From the NCBI RefSeq assembly GCF_001522545.3, contig NC_031769.1, forward strand, positions 21,786,515-21,850,514: a DNA stretch of 64,000 nt, in the 5' to 3' direction. The stretch's first letter is position 1. The number at the start of each line of letters is the position of its first letter. The DNA comes from Parus major (lineage: Eukaryota; Chordata; Aves; Passeriformes; Paridae). The notes below the pieces were generated by a model, which saw only the letters and a program-made list of their open reading frames with translations, was not told the origin of the DNA and did not search any database. Shown in pieces: positions 39,336 to 49,470 of this stretch. A program made the position numbers and the translations under genes.

Positions 39336-40690
39336 TCTTAGGCACTTAAAACTGCCTAAAATTTTAATTTGGCAAGGAAGTATTTATAGGGATTTTATTT
39401 TGTCTTCTTTTTACCACACCTTTCCTGTGGTTGCTGAAAGCAAAACTGGTGATGGTGCATTTTCAAAGGGTACTCTCCTTGTACAGTGACACACAGGGAC
39501 CACTTACACAGAGGTGTTCAGCCAAGGTTAGAGCTACCCCGTGGACACCATTTCTAGCACCCACAAGTCTGGGACCTCAGGTGAGGGGGAACCCCTTTTA
39601 CCAACAGTGCACACATCAAATTACCCAACAGCAGCCTGGAACCTCTGCTGAGCCCACAAGACAGCAACGTGGCCCCCTGAGGAGAGGTTGCTGCAGCCCT
39701 CAATATTCAAAAATTATATTTTCATATTGGCCTGTGGAAATCCTAAAAGTGGCAGCTTCTACTTCTGAAAAAGTACAGCCCCTCTTACTTACTACCTATA
39801 GTAAACCTGCTGCACTTCATTCAATACATCTATTTCTGGCTGGAATATGAATATTTTATAAACATTATGCAAGGAGAGGGTGGTGTCCAAACCTCCTCAA
39901 TAAATACTTGAATCAATTGCCTAGTGCTCCTAGGCAACAATAAGAAAAGTGAGGGAAAGCACAAAGTTTCAGTCTACTTTTTATTGATTTTAGCTTTCTC
40001 ATTCGTTGTGTGTTAAATATCACAACGCAAAATCCATTTTACCAGATGCAAGTGGCAATTACGCTTTTACTTTTCTAGGCTTTAATGGAAAACTGTCTAA
40101 TTTAGCCATTGTCAGATTTTAAAAATGATTTCTGACTGCAAAACTGACACAACATAAGTGTTTACTGAGTTTGCCTGAAACAAGCTGCATTAATTTAAGT
40201 TTTGATGTTAACGCCTCCTTTCTTGACAGTGTGCACTCCTGTGCCAGCTTGCCCACTCAAGTATTGGGACATTCTGTGCACAGAAAATACAGAACAGCAT
40301 GTAAAAAAACTTCCTTGCCCCTTTCCTCCAAAGAGAGTAGCAAAGGGACATTACTATGATTTCAGTCATAATCATTGGATTTAAAAGCAAAAAAGCTAAC
40401 TCAACAGATTTTGATTCTTATATCAATGTAAACAGGAAGAATGTTCCCAAAGCATCAGAAAAAGCGCTGGGACAGCTCTTTAAATGGAAGGTGACTTATT
40501 GAATCTGCATCTTCAATGTTCTGTAGTCTGTGTATTGTGGAATTCTGACAGCATGTATCTGAATATGTGTATATGAAATCTGATTATTTAAATTCATATT
40601 CAAATTATTCTGTTACTGCAGAAAAGAAGGTGGAGCACTTTTATAAAATAGAGTAAGAAATGAAAAGCCTCCATTTGTCCAGGAAGCAAA
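39336..40690. other. Unassigned noncoding DNA
   Basis: This includes a GC-richer patch at 39425-39710 with a 139-codon open frame (39431-39850, plus) of no recognisable product. A short hairpin, ttgcctag / ctaggcaa with a 5-nt loop, lies at 39917-39937. Confidence 0.5.
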
Positions 40691-40755
40691 TGTTAGGTTT
40701 ACAGATGAACTTAATGATCTTATAGGTCTTTTCCAACCTAAGTGATTCTATAATT
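40691..40755 (+). mobile_element. CR1 LINE 3' end, first of two in tandem
   Basis: 'tgttaggtttacagatgaac' then 'ttataggtcttttccaacct' and 'aagtgattctata' is a CR1 terminal block. It directly precedes a second, fuller copy in the same orientation. Confidence 0.85.
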
Positions 40756-40851
40756 AGGGACATGGTTTAGTGGTAGAATTGGCAGTGTTAGGTTTACGGT
40801 TGGATGATGATCTTAAAGGTCTTTTTCAGCCTAAATGATTCTATGAATTTA
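40756..40851 (+). mobile_element. CR1 LINE 3' end, second of two in tandem
   Basis: 'agggacatggtttagtggta' followed by a 'ggcagtgttaggtttacggt' block, 'gatcttaaaggtctttttca' and 'tgattctatgaatt' is about 95 bp of CR1 3' terminus. It repeats the preceding fragment's core. Confidence 0.9.
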
Positions 40852-43454
40852 TACTAATTATTCTAAGTGATAAACAAAGCTAATGGCCCATGAATAGGAA
40901 CTTTCATGTAACAGAATTTATGATTTCTAAATAGAATAGGTGAGTCAGTGTGGATTTAGTACTGAAAATGTCTGAGCAGCCTGTTCTTACACCCTCAATA
41001 TTTTTCTACTGCTACCGTAATTGACAGTATGCCAACAGGTGCCTGCAGTCTGCAGGCACATTTATGACTGTAAAGTAGGAAATCTTGAAGGAAAAACTAG
41101 AGATTTATAGACTGGAGTAACAAATGAGGCTAGGTGCTCAGTGGGTACTATCATATCACTGCTGAAAACACATGCTCAGATCATGGGAAAAATATATGTG
41201 ATCTGCTTCTCTACATGCCCAAATTATCACCAAGCTTTACAACACTGAATGGGTACACTGGAGAGAGACTGAGACAGCAGGATTAAAGCAGGTCTGAAAT
41301 GAGGTGCCTTGGCAGATAAGATCATTCACATAAGCTGCTAGAGATAACTCCTATTCCTGCTTTTGGGCAAGCACATCAATCAGCATTTCCCTTATTTAGG
41401 AAGACAGAAGGGAATCATAATGTCTTGGGAAAGGAGACATAAGATCCCAACCTGAAACACCTGAAACACATCCCAGAGCCATCCAGGGTTACTGTGGGAT
41501 GCCATGGGAAGCTAGAAGGCTGGACTTCCCTGCTGCCACCACAGCCAGTGGTAGGAAAACTCAAAACATTAAGTCTACATTGCTTCCATCCCTCTCAAAA
41601 TGGGTTACCCATGAGCACTCTTCAAGGGTCAGTAAATGAGGAACAGGTGGCAAATAAGATTGGGAAACAAGCACAATAAGCATTACTAGTAACCACTAGT
41701 TAATCAAACTAGTTAATTAAACTAAGTCAGTAGCACTGATACCACATGCTGAAATTAAGTTATCTTTAAGAGCTTTGGTTATTGTGCTTCTCATTTAGTC
41801 TTAAAACACATTAAAAGTATTTTGAAGTATAGTAACTAGTCACTGGCAACTGCCACTTGTTCTTCTGTTTTTGCAAATGGAATCATTAGGATTTCAGTTT
41901 TGTGAGAAAAACTGACTTCTTTTGGAGTCCTGTGCTTCTGATAAATGCTTTACTGCCATTTTGTGTTTTCTGCCATAAGACAGTCTGAGAACACTTGCTG
42001 TAGTCTGGGAACCCCCTACAGAAAGCCTCCAAACAAGAACATAGAGATATCTCAACTCAATTTTTCCACCTTGGTTCAGAGATATATTTAAATTCTGGCA
42101 GCTTTTATTAATATCATGTCCCATTTATTTACTTATATTACTTCTTAGTTCAGAAAAAAAAGGATTAAAAATGAGTTCTCATTTTACAGCAGCCAGGGAT
42201 CAGAGCTTGTTTTGAGTTGAAATTGCCTTAAGAGCTCTCCTTCTCTCAGTGAGAGCAGTGCTTGTAACTGCTGGTGATATTTCAGAACTCAAAAGGCACA
42301 GGACTGTGGCATGACCTAACTGATGAGATAAATTATGCTGATTCAGAACATTATAAAATAGTAATATCCCTGCCAAAGTTCAGCTCACTGACCCCCTCTA
42401 TACTGGTGAGCTCACCTGCTGAAAGGCCAAGAGCTCAAAGCTTTGACATTTTCTTTCTTTTGACAAAATAAATAACATTTCTGTGTTCTACAAAAAAAAA
42501 GCAAATGAACACAGGAAGAAAGACACTGACACATGCTTCTCACCAAACAATTTCTGAAAGATATTTTAGGTCTCTTCTAACCAACAGCTTATCTCTGGTA
42601 TGAAAACTCCATGCCTTTTGTCTTTTTTAGGATTTTTCCTCAAGCAAAGGAAACTTGATCCTGCTGAACATAGATTTTTCACTGAGCTGCTTGTGCAAAC
42701 TTGAAGAAATAGGCTCTCATTCCCATCCTGGAGTTTGGAAATAGGCTCTCATTCCCATCCTGGAGTCCTGTACAAGCTCCCTTGCAAGGGACATGATATC
42801 TGCCTGGTCTGTGGCACCTTCATGGAGCATGTTGTCTGTGGCAACATCTTGGAGCAGAAACCTGATTGTGCAAACCCATATTATGCACAGCAATTTTGGC
42901 ACTCACCAAATGTTCCAGCAGCACTCTCTAGGACACTGAAATTGCCTAGGATACTCAATAGTACTTCAAATTCTTTTTAATTTTATATATTGAGCTTTCT
43001 GGGCTGTAGCAATTTCTACTTTTATCTTTATGATTTAAACTCTCTCCTGAACAACAGTCTATGAACATAGTTTCAAATTCATTTCTGCTGGAAAAGAATG
43101 GTAATTTTTGAAGAGTTTGACCTAAGTCATTCTCCATTTCCTGAACATTCTTCGTTATGATTTTCTTCCTATATTAAATAAATTTTTAATGAACCCCTCT
43201 ACTTAATTTAAACAAAAGTCTTCTCAGTTCTTCTTCTGACTTCTTTTAATAACTCATCTATCATATGAAACAGGAGATCACTTCTGGTAATTTTAAAAGA
43301 CTATAATATATGTGATCTTTATATTAAACAGTTCATTTGGATACCAAGGTCAATATAAATGAGTTTCATTTCAATATCAAGGGTTACATAAGTAATTTTC
43401 TTATTGACAGTGATAAAAAATGTTCATCTATTCTGAGATTCAAACTGAAGAAAG
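40852..43454. other. Unassigned noncoding DNA
   Basis: No gene is recognised. A short perfect hairpin lies at 41039-41059 (gtgcctgca / tgcaggcac, 3-nt loop) and a 32-bp tandem duplication at 42706-42769. Confidence 0.55.
42706..42769 (+). repeat. 32-bp perfect tandem duplication
   Basis: Two adjacent units begin 'gaaataggctctcattccca' and continue 'tcctggagt'. They are identical over about 29 bp and then diverge (ttg versus cct). The low divergence suggests a recent event. Confidence 0.9.
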
Positions 43455-43638
43455 CAGGTATTACTCAGATGCTGAATTCATCTGAATGTTGATACAATAT
43501 GGAATAAGGTGATGCATACTCAGGTATGTAATACTTCATAAGAATATTTTGATTGTAATGTAATGCACAAATTTCGATATAGAATTCATATCTTCTTTTC
43601 CACAGCATCTGCATTTTTGGTACATCAGTCTTAAACAG
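43455..43638 (+). repeat. Dispersed repeat, block B (copy 3)
   Basis: The segment from caggtattac to 'catcagtcttaaacag' matches 39151-39335, with some 17 differences by my count. Neither flank matches the other copies, so block A is absent here. An open minus frame (43465-43770) overlaps it with no recognisable product. Confidence 0.9.
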
Positions 43639-43984
43639 GTATGCCCAAAGGCAAAAGGGAAAGCAGAAAAGGAAGGGCAGCTTTCCAGAGACTGTCCCAG
43701 AAGAAAGCTGTTTCAACATGAAATGAAATTTGCTGCACAAGAAACTTGTTCCTTTCCAACCCAGAATCATGTAAGAGGTAGATTCTTACCCCTTAAAGCA
43801 CAAAGAGAGGTCACTAATCTCTGGTGAGCAGAAAGATAGCAGAAAAGATGTGCCAACTCCCTCAGCTCTAGGGCGTGCATCCTGTCAGGGCCCATGAATC
43901 TGTAGGTGTCAAATTTGTCTAAATTATCTCTAACCTGATTCTATTCAACCAAGGAAAATTCTTCCTTTCTTCAGACTTTCTCTC

Positions 43985-44515
43985 CTGGCTCCAGGGTCTG
44001 GGGTTCCTAGTGGCTGGCCTTAGCAGTAAAGACTGAAGCAAAGAAGGTGTTCAGTAACTCCACCCGATCCTCCACCAGCAGGGCACCCACTCCATTCACT
44101 CGTAGTCCCACATTTTCCCTAGACTTCCTTTTGCTAATGATGGATTTGAAGAAGCCCTTCTTGATGTCCTTGACAACCCTTGAGAGATTTAGTTTCAGAT
44201 AGAGCTTAGCCTTCCTCTTTGCATCCTTGCATACTCTGATAATGTCCCTGTATTCTTCCCAAGTGTCCTGTCCCTTCCACATTCTCTACATGCCCTTCTT
44301 CTGCCAGAAGCTCTTTGTTCCCCTACACAGGTCTCCTGCCTCTTTCTTGGATTTTTACTCATAGGAGTGCACCAGTCTTGAGCTTGGAAGAAGTGAACCA
44401 TGAGTATTATCCAGCTTTCTTGAGCCCCTCTTGCCTTCAGCGCTCTATCCCATGGTACTCTATCAGGCAAATACATGAAGAGACCAAAGTCTGCCCTCCT
44501 AAAGTCCAGACTAGC
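43985..44515 (-). mobile_element. CR1 LINE ORF2 fragment (endonuclease-RT connector), broken
   Basis: On the minus strand the translation matches the part of CR1 ORF2 between the endonuclease and reverse-transcriptase domains. One frame (44007-44282) contains WEEYRDIIRVCKDAKRKAK, a KKGFFKSIISKRKSRENVG stretch and an LLNTFFASVFTAKAS end, all typical of this connector. The upstream part (44195-44476) is in another frame and contains VPWDRALKARGAQESWIIL. The two overlapping frames show at least one frameshift. There is no 3' end, so this is an internal fragment of an inactive element. Confidence 0.9.
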
Positions 44516-44970
44516 AAGAATGCATTGTCTTTTCTAGGAAGAAAATGGTATTTTTAAAATGATGCCTTAATGCTATTTTTACAGATTGTGATTAGAAGTA
44601 TTTCATATTCTGGTCATACCATTCTTCCAGTGTTGATGGATTATGTAATTATACATAAAGCCATTAGATTGGAAAAAAAACTCCAAAATCAGGTTTTAGT
44701 CAAAAGACTATTTAAAACTATATTTTGATCCATTTGGCTTTTCTTATAGCATGGTACAAAATTGTAAATTTCAACATTTTTCAGCATTCCTATGTATAAT
44801 AGCAAAGCCTTCATCTTTAAACTCCAGAAGCAGACTGTTTTGCTTCAGTTGATCTTTAACAAGTTATTTTCTTTCTGGTCTTCATTCTGCATTACACTGG
44901 CCTCAGTGAAATATGCAAAGTAACTATCTTCTGATGAGCCATGATTCTATTTTCAGTGCTGCAGTTATCA
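44516..44970. other. Unassigned noncoding DNA
   Basis: AT-rich spacer between the CR1 fragment and the decayed minus-strand frame. Nothing is recognised. Confidence 0.6.
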
Positions 44971-45600
44971 TTCAAGTCTGTCAAAACCAAATTGCAACAC
45001 TTTGCAAAACAAGTACAGGAATATAAGCACAATCCTCAGCTGCATATGTCATGTTGGCACCACTTTCAATCCAGAAGGTATAGACTGGCTGTAAATTTCA
45101 AAGTGGTGCAGTATGTCCAGAATCACATTTGCTGCAGTATGCTCTTCACCAAAACCTTTAACGTGTAGTTCTGTGCATTTCCTAATGTCTCCTTGGCTGA
45201 TTTGCAGATTTGACTTGAAACACTGCCTGATGGCCCGGCTGATGCACTGTGGATCTGAATATTGGGTTGACTTGCCTTTCAAAATCCCTCCAAGCATCCT
45301 GCTTTGGGTTATGCCTTACTCCCTTGCCAACCTATTCATAAGACTGTGAAATAGCTTTTTACCAAAGACAAACCTGCAAGGAGGAGCAGAGTAATGGAGG
45401 TCAGATTCTGGCCAGCATTTGATGAATGCTTCCCTGGTAACTATGATTCGATGGCAAAAATCAATCCAGAAATTTTGTCTGCTGCAGTTTTATTCCTGTT
45501 CTCTGCAGCTGAGAGATTCATTACAGATTGGCTTTTTATAACCAGTCATTTTAGGCAACTTTCCTTTCCTTGGAAAACCAAAAGCATACGTAATGAAGAC
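44971..45600 (-). pseudogene. Possible decayed coding sequence, unrecognised
   Basis: One minus-strand frame stays readable from 45600 down to 44971, 210 codons. It has only three internal stops (TAA at 45490-45492, TAA at 45316-45318, TGA at 45049-45051) before a TGA at 44968-44970. The translation has a normal mix of residues, for example NFWIDFCHRIIVTREAF, FGKKLFHSLMNRLARE and DPQCISRAIRQCFKSNLQIS, unlike the low-complexity frames elsewhere. A pyrimidine-rich tract ending in CAG (minus strand, AG at 45374-45375) could be an old splice acceptor. It may be a processed or decayed gene fragment or an unknown transposon protein. I recognise no domain. Low local AT content also lowers stop frequency, so chance is not excluded. 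Confidence 0.3.
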
Positions 45601-46533
45601 TCATTATGTTCAGTTTAGGTATCCTATAACCTTTTACATACTTAGAAGTATGTTTCTAATAAGCATAGCAAGTGTGTTTGAAAAGATGAGTTACTCCATC
45701 TGAAACGCATTTGCTTTAGTGTCTTGCCCGTGAAGCTCTCTGTGTTCTATGCCTTTTGACACAGGTTCTGGTATTTCTCCCTTAAAATGGTATTCCAGGC
45801 TGATGGTACCAGCTGTCCACCTTTTGTCCCCGCTGCTGACTCTGGTGTGACAGATGGTGCAAACAGCCTGGCACATAGCTGTTGGATCAATACAAGGGAC
45901 AAAATACCTGCCAGATTGCTGATGACTAAGATGTTACATACTCTGGCACCACTGAACAGCTTAGCAAAAATGGCAGAAGGGAAGGATAGCCTGAAGGGAA
46001 AATAACCAAGATTCTTTTTATTTTTTTCAGTTTGTTTTTCAGGATAAATGTTATTTTGAGTTCTGGGGGAAAAATACTTCTAAAATCCCCTAGAATTTTC
46101 ACCTTACTACCACAAAATCATTGTAAGACTAAGCCTCCAGTTCTTCTGTTTTATTATAGCTGGATAACTTGTTATTGCCTCTTGTCAGCTCCACTTCCAG
46201 GTCTCAGCTACACTTTCAGACCTTCCAAGAGTTCAGTGACTATTTTGTGGAGTAACTGTCTTAAGTGTGGCCTTGAGTCCTTTTATTTTCACTCTGAGGA
46301 TTCAAGCAGAAGCCTTGGTTCCTTTCTCATCCAAGCACTGGAGGACTCCAAAGAGGAAGTCTGGAGGAATGCTTGGAGGGTGTTTGCCTTATTGGCTTGC
46401 GTAGGGTTTTGTAGATGTTCAGCAGTGCAGCTGGCAGTGCTCAACTTGGCAGACATGACCTATTTGTTCTTGACAGCTCTCCAGGTGCTTGGTCACCTGT
46501 GGGAATTCCAAGCATAGAGAGCTCTCAAAATCT
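45601..46533. other. Unassigned noncoding DNA
   Basis: A 161-codon open frame (46032-46517, plus) ends just before the LTR. It is pyrimidine-rich, shows no domain and no retroviral motif, and I treat it as chance. The six bases before the LTR (aaatct, 46528-46533) are its left target-site copy. Confidence 0.5.
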
Positions 46534-46789
46534 TGTAAATGCAAGCTGAGACACAGACATGGACTCCAGGTTTGATCTGAGACTTTGGAGAAGGGTTCCA
46601 GACTTAGAATTATAAGCAAGAATGCGTGTTTAAATAAAAAGACAATAAAATAAATAAGTTAGGTTGTAGAAAGTTTTAAGGTTAGAACACAGAAGTAGTT
46701 ATAATGGTAATAAAAAGCTTAAGGTATAACAAGTAGTTTTGTGTGTCATTATATGACTGCTTAAGAAGGTCCACACTGCAGCAAAGACA

Positions 46790-46796
46790 TATAAAA
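46790..46796 (+). promoter_or_regulatory. TATA box of the solo LTR
   Basis: tataaaa lies 172 bp before the AATAAA signal within the LTR, the order expected for a retroviral U3 promoter. Whether it is active cannot be seen from sequence. Confidence 0.5.
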
Positions 46797-46967
46797 CAAA
46801 GTAATTAGCTATTGGTGTGAAAGCAGAAACATTCTTTTGTGGCATTAGTTTATTACTTAGTTAACCTTTAAAAGACCTTGCAACCTGTAGTCTTGTGACC
46901 ACTGACCATGAACATCTAGTGAACGTGGTGAAGACGCTTTCATGACTTCATGAGACTGTAGAAGATT

Positions 46968-46973
46968 AATAAA
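46968..46973 (+). terminator. Polyadenylation signal of the solo LTR
   Basis: AATAAA lies 42 bp before the LTR's right end, followed by a T/G- and T/C-rich stretch. Host transcripts reading into the LTR could end here. Confidence 0.5.
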
Positions 46974-47021
46974 TCCTGCTTTAAAACGTCTTTAAGTGGT
47001 CCTGTCTCTCTCACAAAATCT

Positions 47022-47977
47022 CAATAGTCACAGATTTGTATCTGCATCTTCAAAGGTTGCACAACTGACATAAAGAGATAACAGGCAAAAATCAAGAGTC
47101 CCAGACTGAAGGTTTTGTGTATGACTGAAAAGCATATGAAAAATAGAAACATGTCTAATGATGCATTTTCAGTTAAAAAGAGCAAAGGAAATGGCACAGA
47201 CTTGCTAGAGGCATAGAACTGGGGGAGGGGAAGGAACAAGAGTCATCAGCAACTGAAAGCAAACTGTGAAAGCGTGTGTGGCACGTTCTCATCGAGCCTG
47301 TAAAATTCACCTCTGACACTGTTCAAAAAGCTGAAAGTGCTTTGGCAACCCATGGCATCAGACCTCCAGAAAACCTTCTCAGTATTTCACAAGGCAATTA
47401 TCTTAACTCTCTGGTGAGAAGCAAAAGGATCCCTTTGGAATCCTGAAATCCTGGAATGAGCATTTATTAACTAGTTTTAACAACAGATGAAAATAAGAAT
47501 CACATTTCATTGCTAGAAGGCTACTTTCCCTGATTGCCTCCCATACATCCTCAATGAAGCATTTAGGAATGTCCCAGCTTTTTGAGAAAACCCTGGAGAA
47601 GGTCAGAAGCAGTGCTAGTGCTCCCCTCAGTCCCAGGGCTGTGTTCACTCAATCCTTTCTGGTGTCTGAGGTGGACCTAAGTACCACGTCTGATGTCTAG
47701 GATCAGCAAATGCTTCAGCTGGTCCACTCCCAGTCTGTGTCTCCCTAGACAGTCAGTACCAACAATAACCTGATGTTGAGGCTGAAAGGACATTACAGGT
47801 CTGAGCCTGTCCCTCCCTCGAGGGAGGAAGCCATGGTCTGGCCAGTACAAGGCGTGAATTGCTTGTATCACTCTCAAGTGCTGATTTCATAGCAAATAAT
47901 GGGAATGCAGCCCCTGGGGTCATACTGCTTGCTGCTACAGGGGGTTCATCACCTGGATTTCTGCTGGCCTTGGCTGT
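47022..47977. other. Unassigned noncoding DNA
   Basis: No gene is recognised. The GC-richer part (47640-47960) leads into the microsatellites. A 66-codon minus frame (47677-47877) has no recognisable product. Confidence 0.5.
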
Positions 47978-48086
47978 GGAGTGAGTGAGGAATGAGTGAG
48001 TGAGTGAGTGAGTGAGTGAGTGAGTGAGTGAGTGAGTGAGTGAGTGAGGAGTGAGTGAGGAGTGAGTGAGGAGTGAGTGAGGAGTG
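47978..48086 (+). repeat. (TGAG)n microsatellite
   Basis: A nearly pure GTGA/TGAG tetranucleotide array is interrupted in places by ggaa or gga, with the purest block at 47994-48048. It likely varies in length between individuals. Confidence 0.95.
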
Positions 48087-48208
48087 CTGTGGCTGCAAGG
48101 AAGAGCAACCTAGTGGCAGCAGCAGAGGTTGATTTGGGGATTCTAGGGGTCAGAGAAGAAGAAGGAATGGAAAGGTGATACAGTAACACCTGAAAATAAG
48201 AAAAAAGA
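48087..48208. other. Spacer between the two microsatellites
   Basis: This is purine-rich unique DNA separating (TGAG)n from (GGGAAA)n, with no element recognised. Confidence 0.6.
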
Positions 48209-48398
48209 AGGGAAAGGGAAAGGGAAAGGGAAAGGGAAAGGGAAAGGGAAAGGGAAAGGGAAAGGGANNNNNNNNNNNNNNNNNNNNNNNNNNNNNNNNN
48301 NNNNNNNNNNNNNNNNNNNNNNNNNNNNNNNNNNNNNNNNNNNNNNNNNNNNNNNNNNNNNNAAGGGAAAGGGAAAGGGAAAGGGAAAGGGAAAGGGA
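48209..48398 (+). repeat. (GGGAAA)n hexanucleotide array with an assembly gap
   Basis: Pure GGGAAA units run from 48209 to 48267 and resume at 48363 through about 48398 on the far side of a gap. All bases are purines on this strand. Because both edges of the gap are the same repeat, the missing part is almost surely more of it, of unknown true length. Confidence 0.95.
48268..48362. other. Assembly gap (95 N)
   Basis: 95 undetermined bases lie within the GGGAAA array. Translated frames that cross it are artefacts. Confidence 1.
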
Positions 48399-49261
48399 AG
48401 ACAGATGGAAATAAACCAGCATGAGAAGGAAAAAAAAAGAAAACAGAAGGCAAAGAATGTTGGGAAAGAGGATAAAATCTGGATAAAAGTAACAAGGGAG
48501 ATGCAGTCACCAAGATGGGGATTTATATTGATGGTAATTACCTGTCCTACTTCCCTTTGAGAATTCCTAAACCAAAAACCCATTAGAGTGATCTAGTGAC
48601 TCTGATTCTGGTCTCTGTTCCAAATGAAACACCATTTATAACTAGTCTGAGATATCAGTATTTTATTTTCAAACAAAATAATGAAACTATTTCTTTAAAC
48701 TTTTTTATTTTCATTTATTACATGAATATGCCAAAAATGTCTCAGGGTAACTCATCATTTTCATCAGCATTCTGTATCGCTCAGAAAAAAAAAAATATGC
48801 TAATACTGAATGTATAAAGCATAAAGAGGAGATCTGAAAAGGGAAGACTAAGTTTTTCTTGCATTACTCTCAGTGCTGTCTTGATTACATTTGTGTTCTG
48901 AGTTATTCCTTAGCTTGAATTAGACAGTCAAAAGATTTATAATCCCAAATAAAAAAATCCTAGTTTTCTGAATCATCACCACACCAGATTGTCAGGATGC
49001 TCGATGAGTTCCTTTCTCAAGAAAGAACTGTGAATTGCAGGAGCTCAGCTGCCTTTCTTCCACCTCACCCAAAAAAGTACTCCTGTGCAGATTCATCTCA
49101 GCAAAGTGCACCTTCACATTAGCAGGGTTTGCAGGGTTCACACCCTGCTGCATCCCACTCTTTGCATCTTTGGGGATGCAATTTGCCCCAGACCTCATGG
49201 GTTATGCAGGCTAGGGAGGTGCAGCCACAGTTTTCCAGCTGTCTCACTGCCCAGCATCTTA
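48399..49261. other. Unassigned noncoding DNA
   Basis: AT-rich DNA with no gene or element recognised, apart from the purine-rich edge of the microsatellite. Confidence 0.6.
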
Positions 49262-49470
49262 TCGTGGAGTCACAGGATGGTTTGGGTTGGAAGGGATCCT
49301 AAAGGTCATCTCATTCCACCCCCCCTGCCATGGGCAGGGACACCTTCCACTGGAACAGGTTGCTCAGAGCCCATCCAAGCTGGCTTTGAACATTTCCAGG
49401 GATGGAGCATCCACAATTTCCCTGGGCAAACTGTTCCTGCACCTTACCACTCTCACAATGAGTGTGTCTT
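49262..49470 (-). mobile_element. CR1 LINE 3' end fragment
   Basis: On the plus strand the block runs 'ggatggtttgggttggaagg', 'gatcctaaaggtcatctcat', 'tgccatgggcagggacacct', 'ctggctttgaacatttccag' and 'gagcatccacaatttccctg'. This is the reverse complement of the CR1 3' end and adjoining 3' region, in the right order. It is among the less diverged copies here. The plus-strand open frames across it (49085-49546, 49287-49601) are antisense to the LINE and carry no gene. Confidence 0.95.

Larger units (their letters stand above)
46534..47015 (+). mobile_element. Solo LTR of an endogenous retrovirus, complete
   Basis: The 482-bp element starts TGTAAATG and ends TCTCTCACA. It is flanked on both sides by aaatct (46528-46533 and 47016-47021), a 6-bp target-site duplication. 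Inside, in order, are a TATA box (tataaaa, 46790-46796), an AATAAA signal (46968-46973) and a short T/C-rich U5-like end, so it reads as U3-R-U5 on the plus strand. No internal viral sequence remains, which fits recombination between the two LTRs of a former provirus. Wording such as 'gagacacagacatggactcc' recalls songbird LTR families, but the family assignment is from memory. A 6-bp duplication fits a class II (ERVK-like) integrase better than ERVL, which usually leaves 5 bp. Confidence 0.85.

Noticed and set aside
39431..39850. 139-codon plus frame next to the A+B repeat
   Set aside because: It has no recognisable domain and sits in a GC-richer patch where stops are rarer. It was noted only as unassigned.
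41039..41059. 9-bp-arm hairpin gtgcctgca / tgcaggcac, considered as a terminator or small RNA
   Set aside because: It is short and isolated with no flanking transcript signals. Such hairpins arise by chance in 64 kb.
46032..46517. 161-codon frame ending just before the solo LTR, considered as leftover retroviral coding sequence
   Set aside because: No gag, pol or env motif is present, and it lies outside the target-site duplication, so it is not part of the element.
47935..48513. 192-codon minus-strand frame, and its overlapping partners at 48143-48583 and 48150-48422
   Set aside because: They cross 95 N and consist of translated GGGAAA and TGAG units (PFPFPF, SLSLSL). They are artefacts of the microsatellites.
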